Assembly: GCA_017546725.1 (NCBI GenBank)
Contig: JAFYRX010000003.1
Location: 1-64,000, forward strand
DNA: 64,000 nt
DNA from: Alistipes sp.
GTDB taxonomy: Bacteria > Bacteroidota > Bacteroidia > Bacteroidales > Rikenellaceae
Direction: 5' to 3'
Shown here: positions 54,229 to 62,684 of the stretch, piece after piece
How positions within the stretch are numbered: position 1 is the stretch's first letter
Layout of the letters: each line of letters starts with the position of its first letter
The notes under the pieces: model-generated
The model's input: the letters and a program-made list of their open reading frames with translations, nothing else
What the model was told of the DNA's origin: nothing
Databases searched by the model: none
Position numbers and translations under genes: made by a program

Positions 54229-54229
54229 A

Positions 54230-55291
54230 ATGAACAACAACGAACTACTATCTAAAACAATCAGTTTCCTGCGCCTACCACTAATCATAGGTGTAGTATT
54301 GATACATTCTCGCGTCGGAACATCATATATTGCCGAAGGAAGTCTTCCGATATATAGCACTGTATCGCACATTATCTCCAATATTTTGGCTCGCGTAGCT
54401 GTACCCTGCTTTTTCATTTTTTCGGGATATTTCTTTTTTCGAAATGGAGGCGCATTTACGCCTGCATCATATCAAGAAAAACTCATTAAACGCTCTCGCA
54501 CGATATTACTACCATACATACTATGGAATTTGGCAGTAATGGCGCTATTCCTCATTTCGGAACCATTCACCAAAGGGTTGGTATTAGAGAGCCGTAAACT
54601 TGTAAGCGACTATTCGTTAGGCGAAATTGTGCAGGCATTTTGGAATCTTAATGATGGCTTCCCAATATGTTATCAGTTGTGGTTTATACGCGACTTGATG
54701 GTCATAATGGTTCTCTCACCTATGATATATTGGGCGCTGCGAGCAATGAAACACTATTTTTTGATTATCGTTTGCGCATTGTGGCTTACGGGTTGGAGTC
54801 TGCATATTGATGCACTTAGCACCACCGCTCTACTCTATTTCTCCGCGGGAGCATATTTTGGAATTACGAAACAAGATTTCGTTGCAATAGCAAAGCATAT
54901 TGTATGGCCAGCATTGATTATCTATATATTTATGGCATTAGCTGACGTAATATTCCTGGAGGAACCGTGGCATTGGTATATTAATCGTGCTGCAATACCA
55001 GCAGGCATCATCACGACCATCGGACTATCGGCCCGCTTTGTAGAGAGTAACAGATGGCAGGCTTTGCCTCACTTAGCGGGTATAGGATTCTTTATGTATG
55101 CTTTTCACGGAATGCCGCTGACGCTGACCACAAAACTCGCGTTCAAATATTTTGCACCACAGAGTGATATGGCTATTTTGGGACTCTATTTCCTCTGTCC
55201 GCTGGTTGTATTGTGCATAGGCTTTACGCTCTATTACCTTATAGCGCGTTATCTGCCTCGACTAATGAGTTTGATAACAGGAGGAAGATAG
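54230..55291 (+). CDS. acyltransferase family 3 membrane protein
   Basis: 353 aa, about ten membrane segments. It begins with the family's typical SKTISFLRLPLIIGVVLIHS (Arg and His of the active region), then FFIFSGYFFFR and LWFIRDLM. Family members O-acetylate surface glycans or other envelope sugars (OafA, WecH). No glycan cluster is adjacent, so the substrate is unknown. It is expressed from its own promoter with an unusually long structured leader. Confidence 0.88.
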   Translation: MNNNELLSKTISFLRLPLIIGVVLIHSRVGTSYIAEGSLPIYSTVSHIISNILARVAVPCFFIFSGYFFFRNGGAFTPASYQEKLIKRSRTILLPYILWNLAVMALFLISEPFTKGLVLESRKLVSDYSLGEIVQAFWNLNDGFPICYQLWFIRDLMVIMVLSPMIYWALRAMKHYFLIIVCALWLTGWSLHIDALSTTALLYFSAGAYFGITKQDFVAIAKHIVWPALIIYIFMALADVIFLEEPWHWYINRAAIPAGIITTIGLSARFVESNRWQALPHLAGIGFFMYAFHGMPLTLTTKLAFKYFAPQSDMAILGLYFLCPLVVLCIGFTLYYLIARYLPRLMSLITGGR

Positions 55292-55388
55292 GGAAAGATA
55301 ATTCAAAATTCATCACGAAAAATCGACTTTTTACAGCCATAACAACACATTATTTCGATATATAATTCTGAACAAATCCGCAATAAAC

Positions 55389-55419
55389 TTGCATTCTACG
55401 CAAGGTTATATTATCTTTG
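55389..55419 (+). promoter_or_regulatory. promoter of nusB
   Basis: TTG at 55389-55391, 20 bp spacer, TATCTTTG at 55412-55419. It shows that the in-frame ATG at 55388-55390 cannot be the start and supports the ATG at 55443. Confidence 0.75.
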
Positions 55420-55442
55420 CAGGCAAAATAAAGTTCATTTTT

Positions 55443-56381
55443 ATGATAAGCAGAAGATTGCTCAGAATTAAGGCTCTGAAAGCCTTGTATGCACATCTTA
55501 AGTCGGAGTCAGATTCATTGATGGCCTCGGAGAAAACACTCGTTGCATCAATCAATAAGACCTACGACCTCTATTTTCAGATGTTGTCACTCATTGTAGA
55601 GGTGGCTCGTTATGCTAATGAGCGCCAGCAGGCCGCTATGCAGAAGAAACTTCCCACTTACGAAGATTTGAATCCCAACCGCAAGTTTGTCGAGAACGCC
55701 GTAGTACATCTTATCGCCGAGAGTGATTCGGTAAACGACTATTTGGCAGCACACAAACTCTCTTGGGCTCGTTACCCCGAACTTATCAAGGCTCTCTATT
55801 TGCAGTTGGAGCAGAGCGACTACTATAAGAAATATATGACGTCACAGGAGCGTTCATTCCGCGAGGATTTGGCTTTGGTAACAGATTTCTACGCCAACGA
55901 ATTGGAGTCGTCAGAGATGCTGGAAGAGGTATTGGATGAGCAGTCAATACTTTGGAATGATGATTTGGGCTTTGCCCTGATTATGGTCACTCGCACACTC
56001 TCTAATATGCGTCCTTCACACCGCGATGTAAAGGTATTGCCCAAGTTCAAAAGCGATGAGGATTTGGATTTCGCAATGGAGTTGTTTGAGAAGGCTGCCG
56101 TAAATTACGATAGCAATCTGGAGGTTATTGAGCAATTCACACGCAATTGGGATATCGAGCGTATAGCATTTATGGATAATGTGATTATGGTTACCGCAAT
56201 GGCTGAGTTGGTATCATTCCCCTCTATTCCCGTTAAGGTTACCCTCGATGAGTACATCGAAATTGCAAAGTACTACTCTACGGCAAGCAGCAGCACATTT
56301 ATTAATGGTGTGCTTGACAAGGTCGTGACTACTTTGACCGAAGAGGGCCGCATCAACAAGAGCGGACGCGGACTGATTTAA
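55443..56381 (+). CDS. nusB: transcription antitermination factor NusB (long form)
   Basis: 312 aa, much longer than the roughly 140 aa of E. coli NusB but usual for Bacteroidota. It starts MISRRLLRIKALKALYAH, the RNA-binding N-terminus. The canonical NusB end is visible at about residues 225-300 (NWDIERIAFMDNVIMVTAMAELVSFPSIPVKVTLDEYIEIAKYYST). The middle 150 residues are a helical insertion. It acts with NusE/S10 on boxA during rRNA transcription. The start is set by the promoter at 55389-55419. DUF1573 follows after 14 nt. Confidence 0.93.
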   Translation: MISRRLLRIKALKALYAHLKSESDSLMASEKTLVASINKTYDLYFQMLSLIVEVARYANERQQAAMQKKLPTYEDLNPNRKFVENAVVHLIAESDSVNDYLAAHKLSWARYPELIKALYLQLEQSDYYKKYMTSQERSFREDLALVTDFYANELESSEMLEEVLDEQSILWNDDLGFALIMVTRTLSNMRPSHRDVKVLPKFKSDEDLDFAMELFEKAAVNYDSNLEVIEQFTRNWDIERIAFMDNVIMVTAMAELVSFPSIPVKVTLDEYIEIAKYYSTASSSTFINGVLDKVVTTLTEEGRINKSGRGLI

Positions 56382-56395
56382 CTCTGACTCGGAGG

Positions 56396-56839
56396 ATGGG
56401 CGGCAGAAAGTATTGTATAGTAGCAATAGCGACACTATGCTTTGGGGCGTGTGGCAATAGGCAAAGCACACCGACAACAGAGCAGCAAAGCATTGTAGTA
56501 ACAAATATACAGACCGTAGCCGTTAGCAACGCAAAATTAAAGGGGGGTCTGTGCGACACCTTACATTTTGGCAAGATGCGTCAAGGCGAGATAATCCGAA
56601 AGCAGTTGCGCATCCAGAACGAGAGCGACAACCCGATGGTCATTCTGCGCCATATAACATCGTGTGGTTGCACGACAGTAAATTATGACCGCCGTCCGAT
56701 AGCCGCAGGCGAGAGCACAACAATCGATTTTGAGTTCAATTCACGAGGCGAAGTAGGTTGGCAAATGAAACTTATGGAGTTTTATTTCGCCGAAAAGGAC
56801 ACTCCGCTGAAGATTTACATCGAGGCCGAGGTAGAATAG
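56396..56839 (+). CDS. DUF1573 lipoprotein
   Basis: 147 aa with a lipoprotein signal (IVAIATLCFGACGN). The rest is one DUF1573 Ig-like domain: FGKMRQGEIIRKQLRIQNESDNPMVI, then the hallmark SCGCTTVNYDRRPIAAGES. It is co-transcribed with nusB (14-nt gap); the function is unknown. The yajC promoter begins on its final bases (56840). Confidence 0.88.
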   Translation: MGGRKYCIVAIATLCFGACGNRQSTPTTEQQSIVVTNIQTVAVSNAKLKGGLCDTLHFGKMRQGEIIRKQLRIQNESDNPMVILRHITSCGCTTVNYDRRPIAAGESTTIDFEFNSRGEVGWQMKLMEFYFAEKDTPLKIYIEAEVE

Positions 56840-56869
56840 TTGCTTTTTGGCAAATAAATAGTATCTTTG
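56840..56869 (+). promoter_or_regulatory. promoter of yajC
   Basis: TTG at 56840-56842, 19 bp spacer, TATCTTTG at 56862-56869. Full consensus directly after the DUF1573 stop codon. Confidence 0.75.
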
Positions 56870-56910
56870 CCAAGCATTTTTGCAGAAAACAAACTAAAAA
56901 ACAATAAATT

Positions 56911-57216
56911 ATGATTAATTTTCTTCAGGCAGCGGCTGCACAGCAGCCGGGTATGGGCAGTTTCTGGATTATGATGCTGCTTATGGTAGCGGTAATGTAC
57001 TTCTTTATGTGGCGTCCCGAGTCTAAGCGTCGCAAGGAGATGGCAAACTTCCGTGCAAATTTAAAGAAGGGCGATAAGATTATCACTGCTGGCGGTATCT
57101 ACGGCGTAGTTAAGGAGATTAAGGAGACAACACTCCTTATCGAGGTTGATGGCAACGTAACATTGCGTATCGACAAGAATATGGTAGTAGCCGACAACTC
57201 ACAGTTGCAGAAGTAA
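56911..57216 (+). CDS. yajC: preprotein translocase subunit YajC
   Basis: 101 aa. It has one membrane segment (FWIMMLLMVAVMYFFMW), then RPESKRRKEMANFRANLKKGDKIITAGGIYGVVKEI, the conserved cytoplasmic KOW-like part. It is an accessory to SecDF in protein export. It has its own promoter and ends before the 57234-57271 hairpin. Confidence 0.95.
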   Translation: MINFLQAAAAQQPGMGSFWIMMLLMVAVMYFFMWRPESKRRKEMANFRANLKKGDKIITAGGIYGVVKEIKETTLLIEVDGNVTLRIDKNMVVADNSQLQK

Positions 57217-57233
57217 TATTATTGCAATAGAAA

Positions 57234-57271
57234 AACGCAGGGTGTCCGATGATAGTTGGACACCCTGCGTT
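57234..57271. terminator. bidirectional hairpin between yajC and the hydrolase operon
   Basis: Perfect 14-bp stem AACGCAGGGTGTCC (57234-57247) and its complement (57258-57271) with a 10-nt loop. The T-run is weak on the yajC side and the A-run (minus-strand T) is better for the opposite operon. Confidence 0.7.
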
Positions 57272-57296
57272 GTATTTCGAGAGCAAGTGCACTCGC

Positions 57297-58511
57297 CTAC
57301 TTCAACTCAACCTCGACCATTGCGGGGAACATATAGCGCAAATCACCTCGCTCGTTGAGTGTGCGGGCCATACTGCCTATTGTGCGAGGCAACTTACCCT
57401 TGAATATCTTCTTACCCTTATAGTTAATAGTGATAGGTTTATCCAAATCGACCATCTCGTCATTGAGATAGATTGTCAAACGAGAATAATCAGACTCACT
57501 GATATCAATAACATTTTTATTTATCTCCGCCACTACGGTTGCTTTATGGCGACACTCCTTTTCGGGCACTGACAGCCAATAGAATGCACTGCGAGTCACC
57601 TCCTCCTGACGCCATACAATCTTTTCGGGATAGGGGTTGCGTTTGTATTGAGCCATCCAGGGAACTGCCGCAGCATCTACCCTTTCCATCCAATGACCTT
57701 TACCCTTGATAATGTGTGTTTCGTGGATATATCCCTCTTTGTCAGCCTGCTGCAATGAATCCATTATAGCACCGTGCTTTACTGCAAGTTTGTTTCTATC
57801 GTAGGCGCTATCGTTCTCACCCATCCAAATCATATAAGGTGTATTACGCAGATTGACCTGCGACGCTTCGCCAGGGTGACCAGCCATCATCGAGGCAGCC
57901 GCCCATCTGTCGGCCATACGCGGAGCCATACGCCACACGCCATCGCCACCTGCCGAGTAACCCATCAGATAGACCTTATCGGGATTGACATCCAAAGAAG
58001 CAACAGCCACTTGAATCAACATCTCGAAGAACTCATCCATACCTGGCTTAAACCACATATTCCAATCATCCCACGGAGCACGAGGTGCAACATAAACACC
58101 CTCCTCTGGCTTATAAAGGCGGATTTGATTATCCCACTGCTGGTCATTTACACGCTTATGGGTAGCACCACCGCCGTGCATCGAGATATAAAGGCTACGA
58201 CCATCGGCAGGTTTCTCACCATAGGTGATAGCCTTGAACTTCATCTGCAAACGTCCACGCTTGAAAGTCTCTTTCTCCAACGCCTCCTTATGACGCTGTT
58301 GCATCTGTGAGCGCCACTGCGAATCAAGTATCGACGAAACAGTCTGCGCATCCTTTGCGCTCAACGCCTTGTCTGCAAACGGCTCATCAGCCAACTCCAA
58401 ACTTGCGGGATTCTGCTCAACCCAACGCTCTAACTCTTTAACACCTTGTGCAACTGCAAGATTACACAACGCAACGGCAAACAATGCCGACAAAAAAACT
58501 CTATATTTCAT
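57297..58511 (-). CDS. secreted alpha/beta hydrolase (esterase-like)
   Basis: 404 aa with a signal peptide (about 1-21). The catalytic triad candidates are S186 in MGYSAGGDG, D234 in GENDSA and H273 in GKGHWM. An oxyanion-type HGGG motif (residues 112-115) precedes them, typical of PHB-depolymerase/feruloyl-esterase-like and peptidase-like hydrolases. The N-terminal 90 residues are helical, and a C-terminal beta-rich part (about 310-404) may be a small accessory domain. It is the last gene of the operon TSCPD-GH106-thioesterase-hydrolase. Deacylation of a plant-type glycan beside the GH106 enzyme is plausible but inferred. Confidence 0.8.
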   Translation of the reverse strand: MKYRVFLSALFAVALCNLAVAQGVKELERWVEQNPASLELADEPFADKALSAKDAQTVSSILDSQWRSQMQQRHKEALEKETFKRGRLQMKFKAITYGEKPADGRSLYISMHGGGATHKRVNDQQWDNQIRLYKPEEGVYVAPRAPWDDWNMWFKPGMDEFFEMLIQVAVASLDVNPDKVYLMGYSAGGDGVWRMAPRMADRWAAASMMAGHPGEASQVNLRNTPYMIWMGENDSAYDRNKLAVKHGAIMDSLQQADKEGYIHETHIIKGKGHWMERVDAAAVPWMAQYKRNPYPEKIVWRQEEVTRSAFYWLSVPEKECRHKATVVAEINKNVIDISESDYSRLTIYLNDEMVDLDKPITINYKGKKIFKGKLPRTIGSMARTLNERGDLRYMFPAMVEVELK

Positions 58512-58519
58512 CGCCTCAA

Positions 58520-59002
58520 CTATTTTTCAATTTCATCCTCGGTCTTAAACTCCATAAAGCCAAACTCCTCACGGGCACGCTGCTGCGGGAAGAGAAAGTA
58601 GATGCAGGTGGCGGTTGTAGATAACTCATCGGCGGCATTAAAAATCTCCACCTCTATAGTAATCACATTACGCATCTGCTTTACAACCTTTGCTCGCAGA
58701 GTAATATGGCCGTCAGTTGTATGGACAGGCTTATGGTATTTGACCTCCATACGCGATGTGACTCCGCTCGTCTGAAACTTACGAAAGACCACCCAACTTG
58801 CAATCTCATCTGCCAGCGTAGCCTGAATACCTCCGTGCAACGTATTGCGCCAACCTTGAAACTCTGGACGCGGATGCCAATGGCTGACAATGTAGTCACC
58901 ATCCTCAAAGAACTCCATACGCAGACCCTGCTCGGAGTTGGGGTCGCAACCATAGCAATGGTATGTCGGCTCTCCCGCCCACGGATTTACTATCTTCTTC
59001 AT
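58520..59002 (-). CDS. PaaI-type hotdog thioesterase
   Basis: 160 aa from the ATG at 59002 (MKKIVNPWAGEPTYHCYGCD). A start at 59023 is possible but would overlap the GH106 gene. The hotdog core is clear: GWRNTLHGGIQATLADEIASW (HGG motif) and SRMEVKYHKPV. It should hydrolyse an acyl-CoA or similar thioester in the cytoplasm. It lies 7 nt after GH106 and 8 nt before the alpha/beta hydrolase, an odd place for a cytoplasmic housekeeping enzyme. Confidence 0.85.
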   Translation of the reverse strand: MKKIVNPWAGEPTYHCYGCDPNSEQGLRMEFFEDGDYIVSHWHPRPEFQGWRNTLHGGIQATLADEIASWVVFRKFQTSGVTSRMEVKYHKPVHTTDGHITLRAKVVKQMRNVITIEVEIFNAADELSTTATCIYFLFPQQRAREEFGFMEFKTEDEIEK

Positions 59003-59009
59003 ATCTCGA

Positions 59010-62000
59010 TTAATTCTTACCAAATACCAATTTCACAGGTCCCATCAAACCACTCTCTCGCAGAGCATTATCGGCCGATGGACCTGATATAGTCCACGTC
59101 TTGCGCTCGGCCTCGGGTAATGATGCATCGTAAACCAAACGATTAAACCAAGTGCTTGTAACCTCGACCTCCAGCACATTTTCACCCTCGACAATAGCGT
59201 CTGTAACATCAAGCGTATATGGAGCGCACCAAAGAGTTCGCAACGGCTTACCGTTGAGTTTAACGGTTGCAATCATATCGACCTTGCCTAAGTCAAGCTC
59301 TACCCTGCCCGACGCCTTCGCAGCAACGAACTTGGTAGAGTATTTAACACTGCCCGAGAAAGCCTTGCCTTCGGCCGAGAGATTGAGGTCTTTCCACGCT
59401 TTTAACTCTTCAACCTTTACTTGAGACGGCAAGCCCCAACCATCAGGGAATGAGAGAGTCCATTCGCCATCAACAGGCTTCACTTCCGCCACATCAAATG
59501 GCTTTTCTTTTTGGGTCGCCTCTCCGTTATGAATCACGACAAAGCAAGAGCCAGCCTGCGGCAAATTAAGATTTATGGCAGTATATTCACCTTCAGCCTG
59601 CGATGCTACTGAACGACTTTCGCCTGTTACAGGGTCCCAAATCTCGACATTACCGAGAGCGTGGAATTTCACCTCGCCATCAAAGACCACACCCTGCTCG
59701 GGAGTAACGAAATACCAATCTGCGCCCTCTACTTGGCGGTGCAACCAGCGCACATCACCAACAACATCGGGCTTGAGGCCAAACATCTTTAATGCCTCAT
59801 CGAGTTCAACACCCGAAAGTATAGCACCCTTGCCGATACGCTTAATCTCGCCCGCCTTGCTCTTACCCCAAATAGCACGAACTGCACTATCGAAACGTTT
59901 TTGCGACCTCTTGGCATCGCGCAATGTAGCCAACGATTTAGGAGCATCGGCTACCACTACTGCGCCCTGTTTAATCAACGAGAGTAACTTCTCCAACGTC
60001 TCGGGCAACATACGTTTTGTATCAGGAATCCATATCAAGCGATAAGAGTAACCCTCGGGGGTGACCAACTTACCATCCACTACCGTCAAACGATTGAGCA
60101 AAACATCGGGATTACAATAGTCAAACCTATACCCTGCGGGGAATAGCTCTTTCTGACTCGGTTTGTGAGCAATCTCATCACCCAAATACCAAAGCACATC
60201 CGACACAGCACGACCACGCTCCAACATATAACTACAACGAGCAAGATAGGTCGTAAACTCATTCATATGTTTCCACCAAGTCTGACCACGCAAGAATGGA
60301 GTACCGATAGTCGCACCAAACGATGTTCCAGGCTTGAGATAGTCGACCTGCGGATTGTGGGTATAGGTATGGAATACATTATGCGTTACACCCTCTACGG
60401 CATTAAAGTCGGCAACCTCCTTCAACATCTGCCAATGCTCATCCCAAGTGAGGTTAAACGACGTAAATGACTCGGCATTGACTCTCGGTTTGCCATAGAT
60501 ACGAGCAGCCGAAGCCGTTGGCCGAATTGGTTTAAAATTCAAATCTCCGACATATCCATTACTGAACGGATGCCAGAACTCGCACATCGGCACATCGGCA
60601 TACTTGAAATACTCCAATATATCGGCAGGGAATACATCTCCCGCTGCTGTTTCATACATAACCGAAAGGCCCTTTTCGTGACCGAGTTCAGCCATACGAC
60701 GATAGAATTTATTTGCAAACAAATCACCTATGGTCGTACGCCAATCAAGCAAGAAACGAGAGGTCGTTTCAGGGTCCTCAATCACATAACCTTGCACGGC
60801 TGGCAACCATTTACGCAATTCATATCCCGACACTCTTTCAAACTCCTGCTCCATCTTTGCAGTCCAAGTTTGGGTTTTGCACTCCCAACTATCCAATAGC
60901 AGACCACCCAACAAACCACCCTTTAATGCTCCATCGGCCAACATCCCGACATAACCCGCAAAATGGGCTTCAGGGCCTTCGGTAGAGAGTTTATCGCACT
61001 CCCAGCCTGTTCCTGACGGAGGCGCAGGGGCATTCTTTCGCCCTGCATTGATATGACCCAGACGTAGTATGGTCCAATCGCCTGACGATGGGGCCTTCCA
61101 TTCGAAATTACCATCCGCAGAGAAGTATTGAGTAACATCAATTACATCACCCAACTTTATATATGCCTCATCGGCTTGTACCAAATCATCCCCCTCGCGC
61201 TCGGGGCTTCGAAGTGTCCAACCAGCTTCAGATTCCCAACTATTTTTTAGAGCCACAGAGAGCATATTGAGACAATTGAGATTCATATTGTATTGATTCT
61301 CAATCTCGATGCGATACTTTACGGCGCCATCAACCTCTTTGCACGCAAGACTTATCGTAGCATCATCCTGCCAACTTGCTTGAGGCATAGGCACATCAAG
61401 TACCTGCGTACGATTGCCACTCTTATCATAGGCATAAAGACGAATTATCACTCCTGGATCGTAGCACATATTATGATTAAAACCCTGCACAGATGATAGT
61501 TGCAAAGTTCTAACAACTGTAGGCTTATCATAACTAATTTCCACCCAATTTGCATCATTGAGCGATGGGGCAAGCGTAATTCCTTGATTATTCACAACAG
61601 GCCTCTGCCAATCATACGAGCCTCCGCCTACTACTTTCATCGGCTGTGGACGAGCATACTTTTCACCCGCAGGCGTAGGGAAAGCGAGTACTGCAATATC
61701 ACGATAATCTCGCCACTCCTCACTGCTTGGCTGCGGTTGCGGGAGCGATAATTTAACTTTTTCTGAGACATTCACGATTGTTGCACTTGAAACAAGCAGG
61801 CGCATTGCATTTTCGGGCTTAATCCACGGACCTCCCGACATTGCCCAGCCAGGACAATTCTGTATTGTAAAACGGAGATTGAGGCGTTTACACTCCTCGG
61901 CAACAAACCTTACGGCTTCCTCCCACTTCTCGCTCATACACTCGATATCCTCGCCCGTAGCAGGCCACTTACCACCCTGTTGGCCGTGGAAGAAGTGCAC

Positions 62001-62276
62001 ACCCGAGATACCCGCCTCTGCGATAGCCTCCAAATCGGCAGTAATACCCTCATAAGAGACATTGCCGCCAATAAAATGGAACCACGTTTCGGGGTAAAAG
62101 ACTTTGTCGGGCGAAAGGAATAGTTCTCTATCGTGTGAACCGAACTCTCGATTCAGCACTGTTGCCGAAGGCACAATGGGAGCGACTTCATTATTTTGCG
62201 CTAACACATCTGCCGACACAAACAACAAGAATAAAGAGATGTAAATTACCCTCTTAAAATTAGAGCATAAACGCAT
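59010..62276 (-). CDS. GH106-like secreted glycoside hydrolase (alpha-L-rhamnosidase type)
   Basis: 1088 aa. The start at 62276 is chosen because MRLCSNFKRVIYISLFLLFVS gives a signal peptide; a longer frame to 62351 adds only an unconvincing leader. The segment YPETWFHFIGGNVSYEGITADLEAIAEAGISGVHFFHG and NCPGWAMSGGPW match the catalytic barrel of GH106-type proteins. The last 200 residues (WTLSFPDGWG to LNGKPLRTLWCAPYTLDVT) are a GH2-type jelly-roll domain. Rhamnosidase activity is the family assignment, and the substrate is probably a plant pectin or a rhamnose-bearing glycan. There is no PUL transport pair nearby. Confidence 0.8.
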   Translation of the reverse strand: MRLCSNFKRVIYISLFLLFVSADVLAQNNEVAPIVPSATVLNREFGSHDRELFLSPDKVFYPETWFHFIGGNVSYEGITADLEAIAEAGISGVHFFHGQQGGKWPATGEDIECMSEKWEEAVRFVAEECKRLNLRFTIQNCPGWAMSGGPWIKPENAMRLLVSSATIVNVSEKVKLSLPQPQPSSEEWRDYRDIAVLAFPTPAGEKYARPQPMKVVGGGSYDWQRPVVNNQGITLAPSLNDANWVEISYDKPTVVRTLQLSSVQGFNHNMCYDPGVIIRLYAYDKSGNRTQVLDVPMPQASWQDDATISLACKEVDGAVKYRIEIENQYNMNLNCLNMLSVALKNSWESEAGWTLRSPEREGDDLVQADEAYIKLGDVIDVTQYFSADGNFEWKAPSSGDWTILRLGHINAGRKNAPAPPSGTGWECDKLSTEGPEAHFAGYVGMLADGALKGGLLGGLLLDSWECKTQTWTAKMEQEFERVSGYELRKWLPAVQGYVIEDPETTSRFLLDWRTTIGDLFANKFYRRMAELGHEKGLSVMYETAAGDVFPADILEYFKYADVPMCEFWHPFSNGYVGDLNFKPIRPTASAARIYGKPRVNAESFTSFNLTWDEHWQMLKEVADFNAVEGVTHNVFHTYTHNPQVDYLKPGTSFGATIGTPFLRGQTWWKHMNEFTTYLARCSYMLERGRAVSDVLWYLGDEIAHKPSQKELFPAGYRFDYCNPDVLLNRLTVVDGKLVTPEGYSYRLIWIPDTKRMLPETLEKLLSLIKQGAVVVADAPKSLATLRDAKRSQKRFDSAVRAIWGKSKAGEIKRIGKGAILSGVELDEALKMFGLKPDVVGDVRWLHRQVEGADWYFVTPEQGVVFDGEVKFHALGNVEIWDPVTGESRSVASQAEGEYTAINLNLPQAGSCFVVIHNGEATQKEKPFDVAEVKPVDGEWTLSFPDGWGLPSQVKVEELKAWKDLNLSAEGKAFSGSVKYSTKFVAAKASGRVELDLGKVDMIATVKLNGKPLRTLWCAPYTLDVTDAIVEGENVLEVEVTSTWFNRLVYDASLPEAERKTWTISGPSADNALRESGLMGPVKLVFGKN

Positions 62277-62299
62277 AATTCTTAATTTGTTTTGGATAT

Positions 62300-62557
62300 T
62301 TACTCTTGATTGGAAATCTTTCGCAGGGCTCGGGCCAACTGGTCGGGGCAAGATGTGCCCTTACGGCCACAGTCTATACCTTTCAAGCGTGCAATAACCT
62401 CATCTACTTTCATCCCTGCAGCCAAAGCCGCCACACCTTTGGTATTACCCTGACAACCTCCGATAAACTCTACACTCTTTATCACCTCACCGTCCAACTC
62501 TATGACGATAGCCTGCGAGCAAACGCCCGACGTGGGATATACTATTTTCTGACTCAT
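62300..62557 (-). CDS. TSCPD-domain protein (TIGR03905 type), 85 aa
   Basis: Short protein starting MSQKIVYPTSGVCSQAIVIEL, with the core FIGGCQGNTKGVAALAAGM and the C-terminal CGRKGTSCPDQLARAL, the TSCPD signature for which the domain is named. Related domains occur at the end of vitamin B12-dependent ribonucleotide reductases. The stand-alone form is uncharacterised. The much longer in-frame extension to 62968 crosses the divergent promoter region and is rejected. It heads the GH106 operon (23-nt gap), and its -7 box is at 62588-62595. Confidence 0.88.
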   Translation of the reverse strand: MSQKIVYPTSGVCSQAIVIELDGEVIKSVEFIGGCQGNTKGVAALAAGMKVDEVIARLKGIDCGRKGTSCPDQLARALRKISNQE

Positions 62558-62587
62558 AACACTATTCTTTTTGCTTAAATTTATATA

Positions 62588-62595
62588 CAAAGATA
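62588..62595 (-). promoter_or_regulatory. -7 box for the TSCPD-GH106 operon
   Basis: Minus strand TATCTTTG, perfect consensus, 30 nt before the ATG at 62557. No clear -33 TTG. Confidence 0.5.
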
Positions 62596-62658
62596 CTAAA
62601 TTTGATGTAATCGACTCTATTCGCTCGCAAAAAAGGACAAATCTCACAACATTTTTGT

Positions 62659-62666
62659 ACATTTGT
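62659..62666 (+). promoter_or_regulatory. -7 box for the flavoprotein gene
   Basis: TACATTTG, perfect consensus, 18 nt before the ATG at 62685. It rules out the longer start at 62571. Confidence 0.5.
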
Positions 62667-62684
62667 GGAAAATTTAGAGTTACA

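Noticed and set aside
40667..62276. A polysaccharide utilisation locus around GH110, GH106 and GH43
   Set aside because: No SusC/SusD pair, no hybrid two-component or ECF sigma regulator, and the three enzymes are far apart on separate transcripts.
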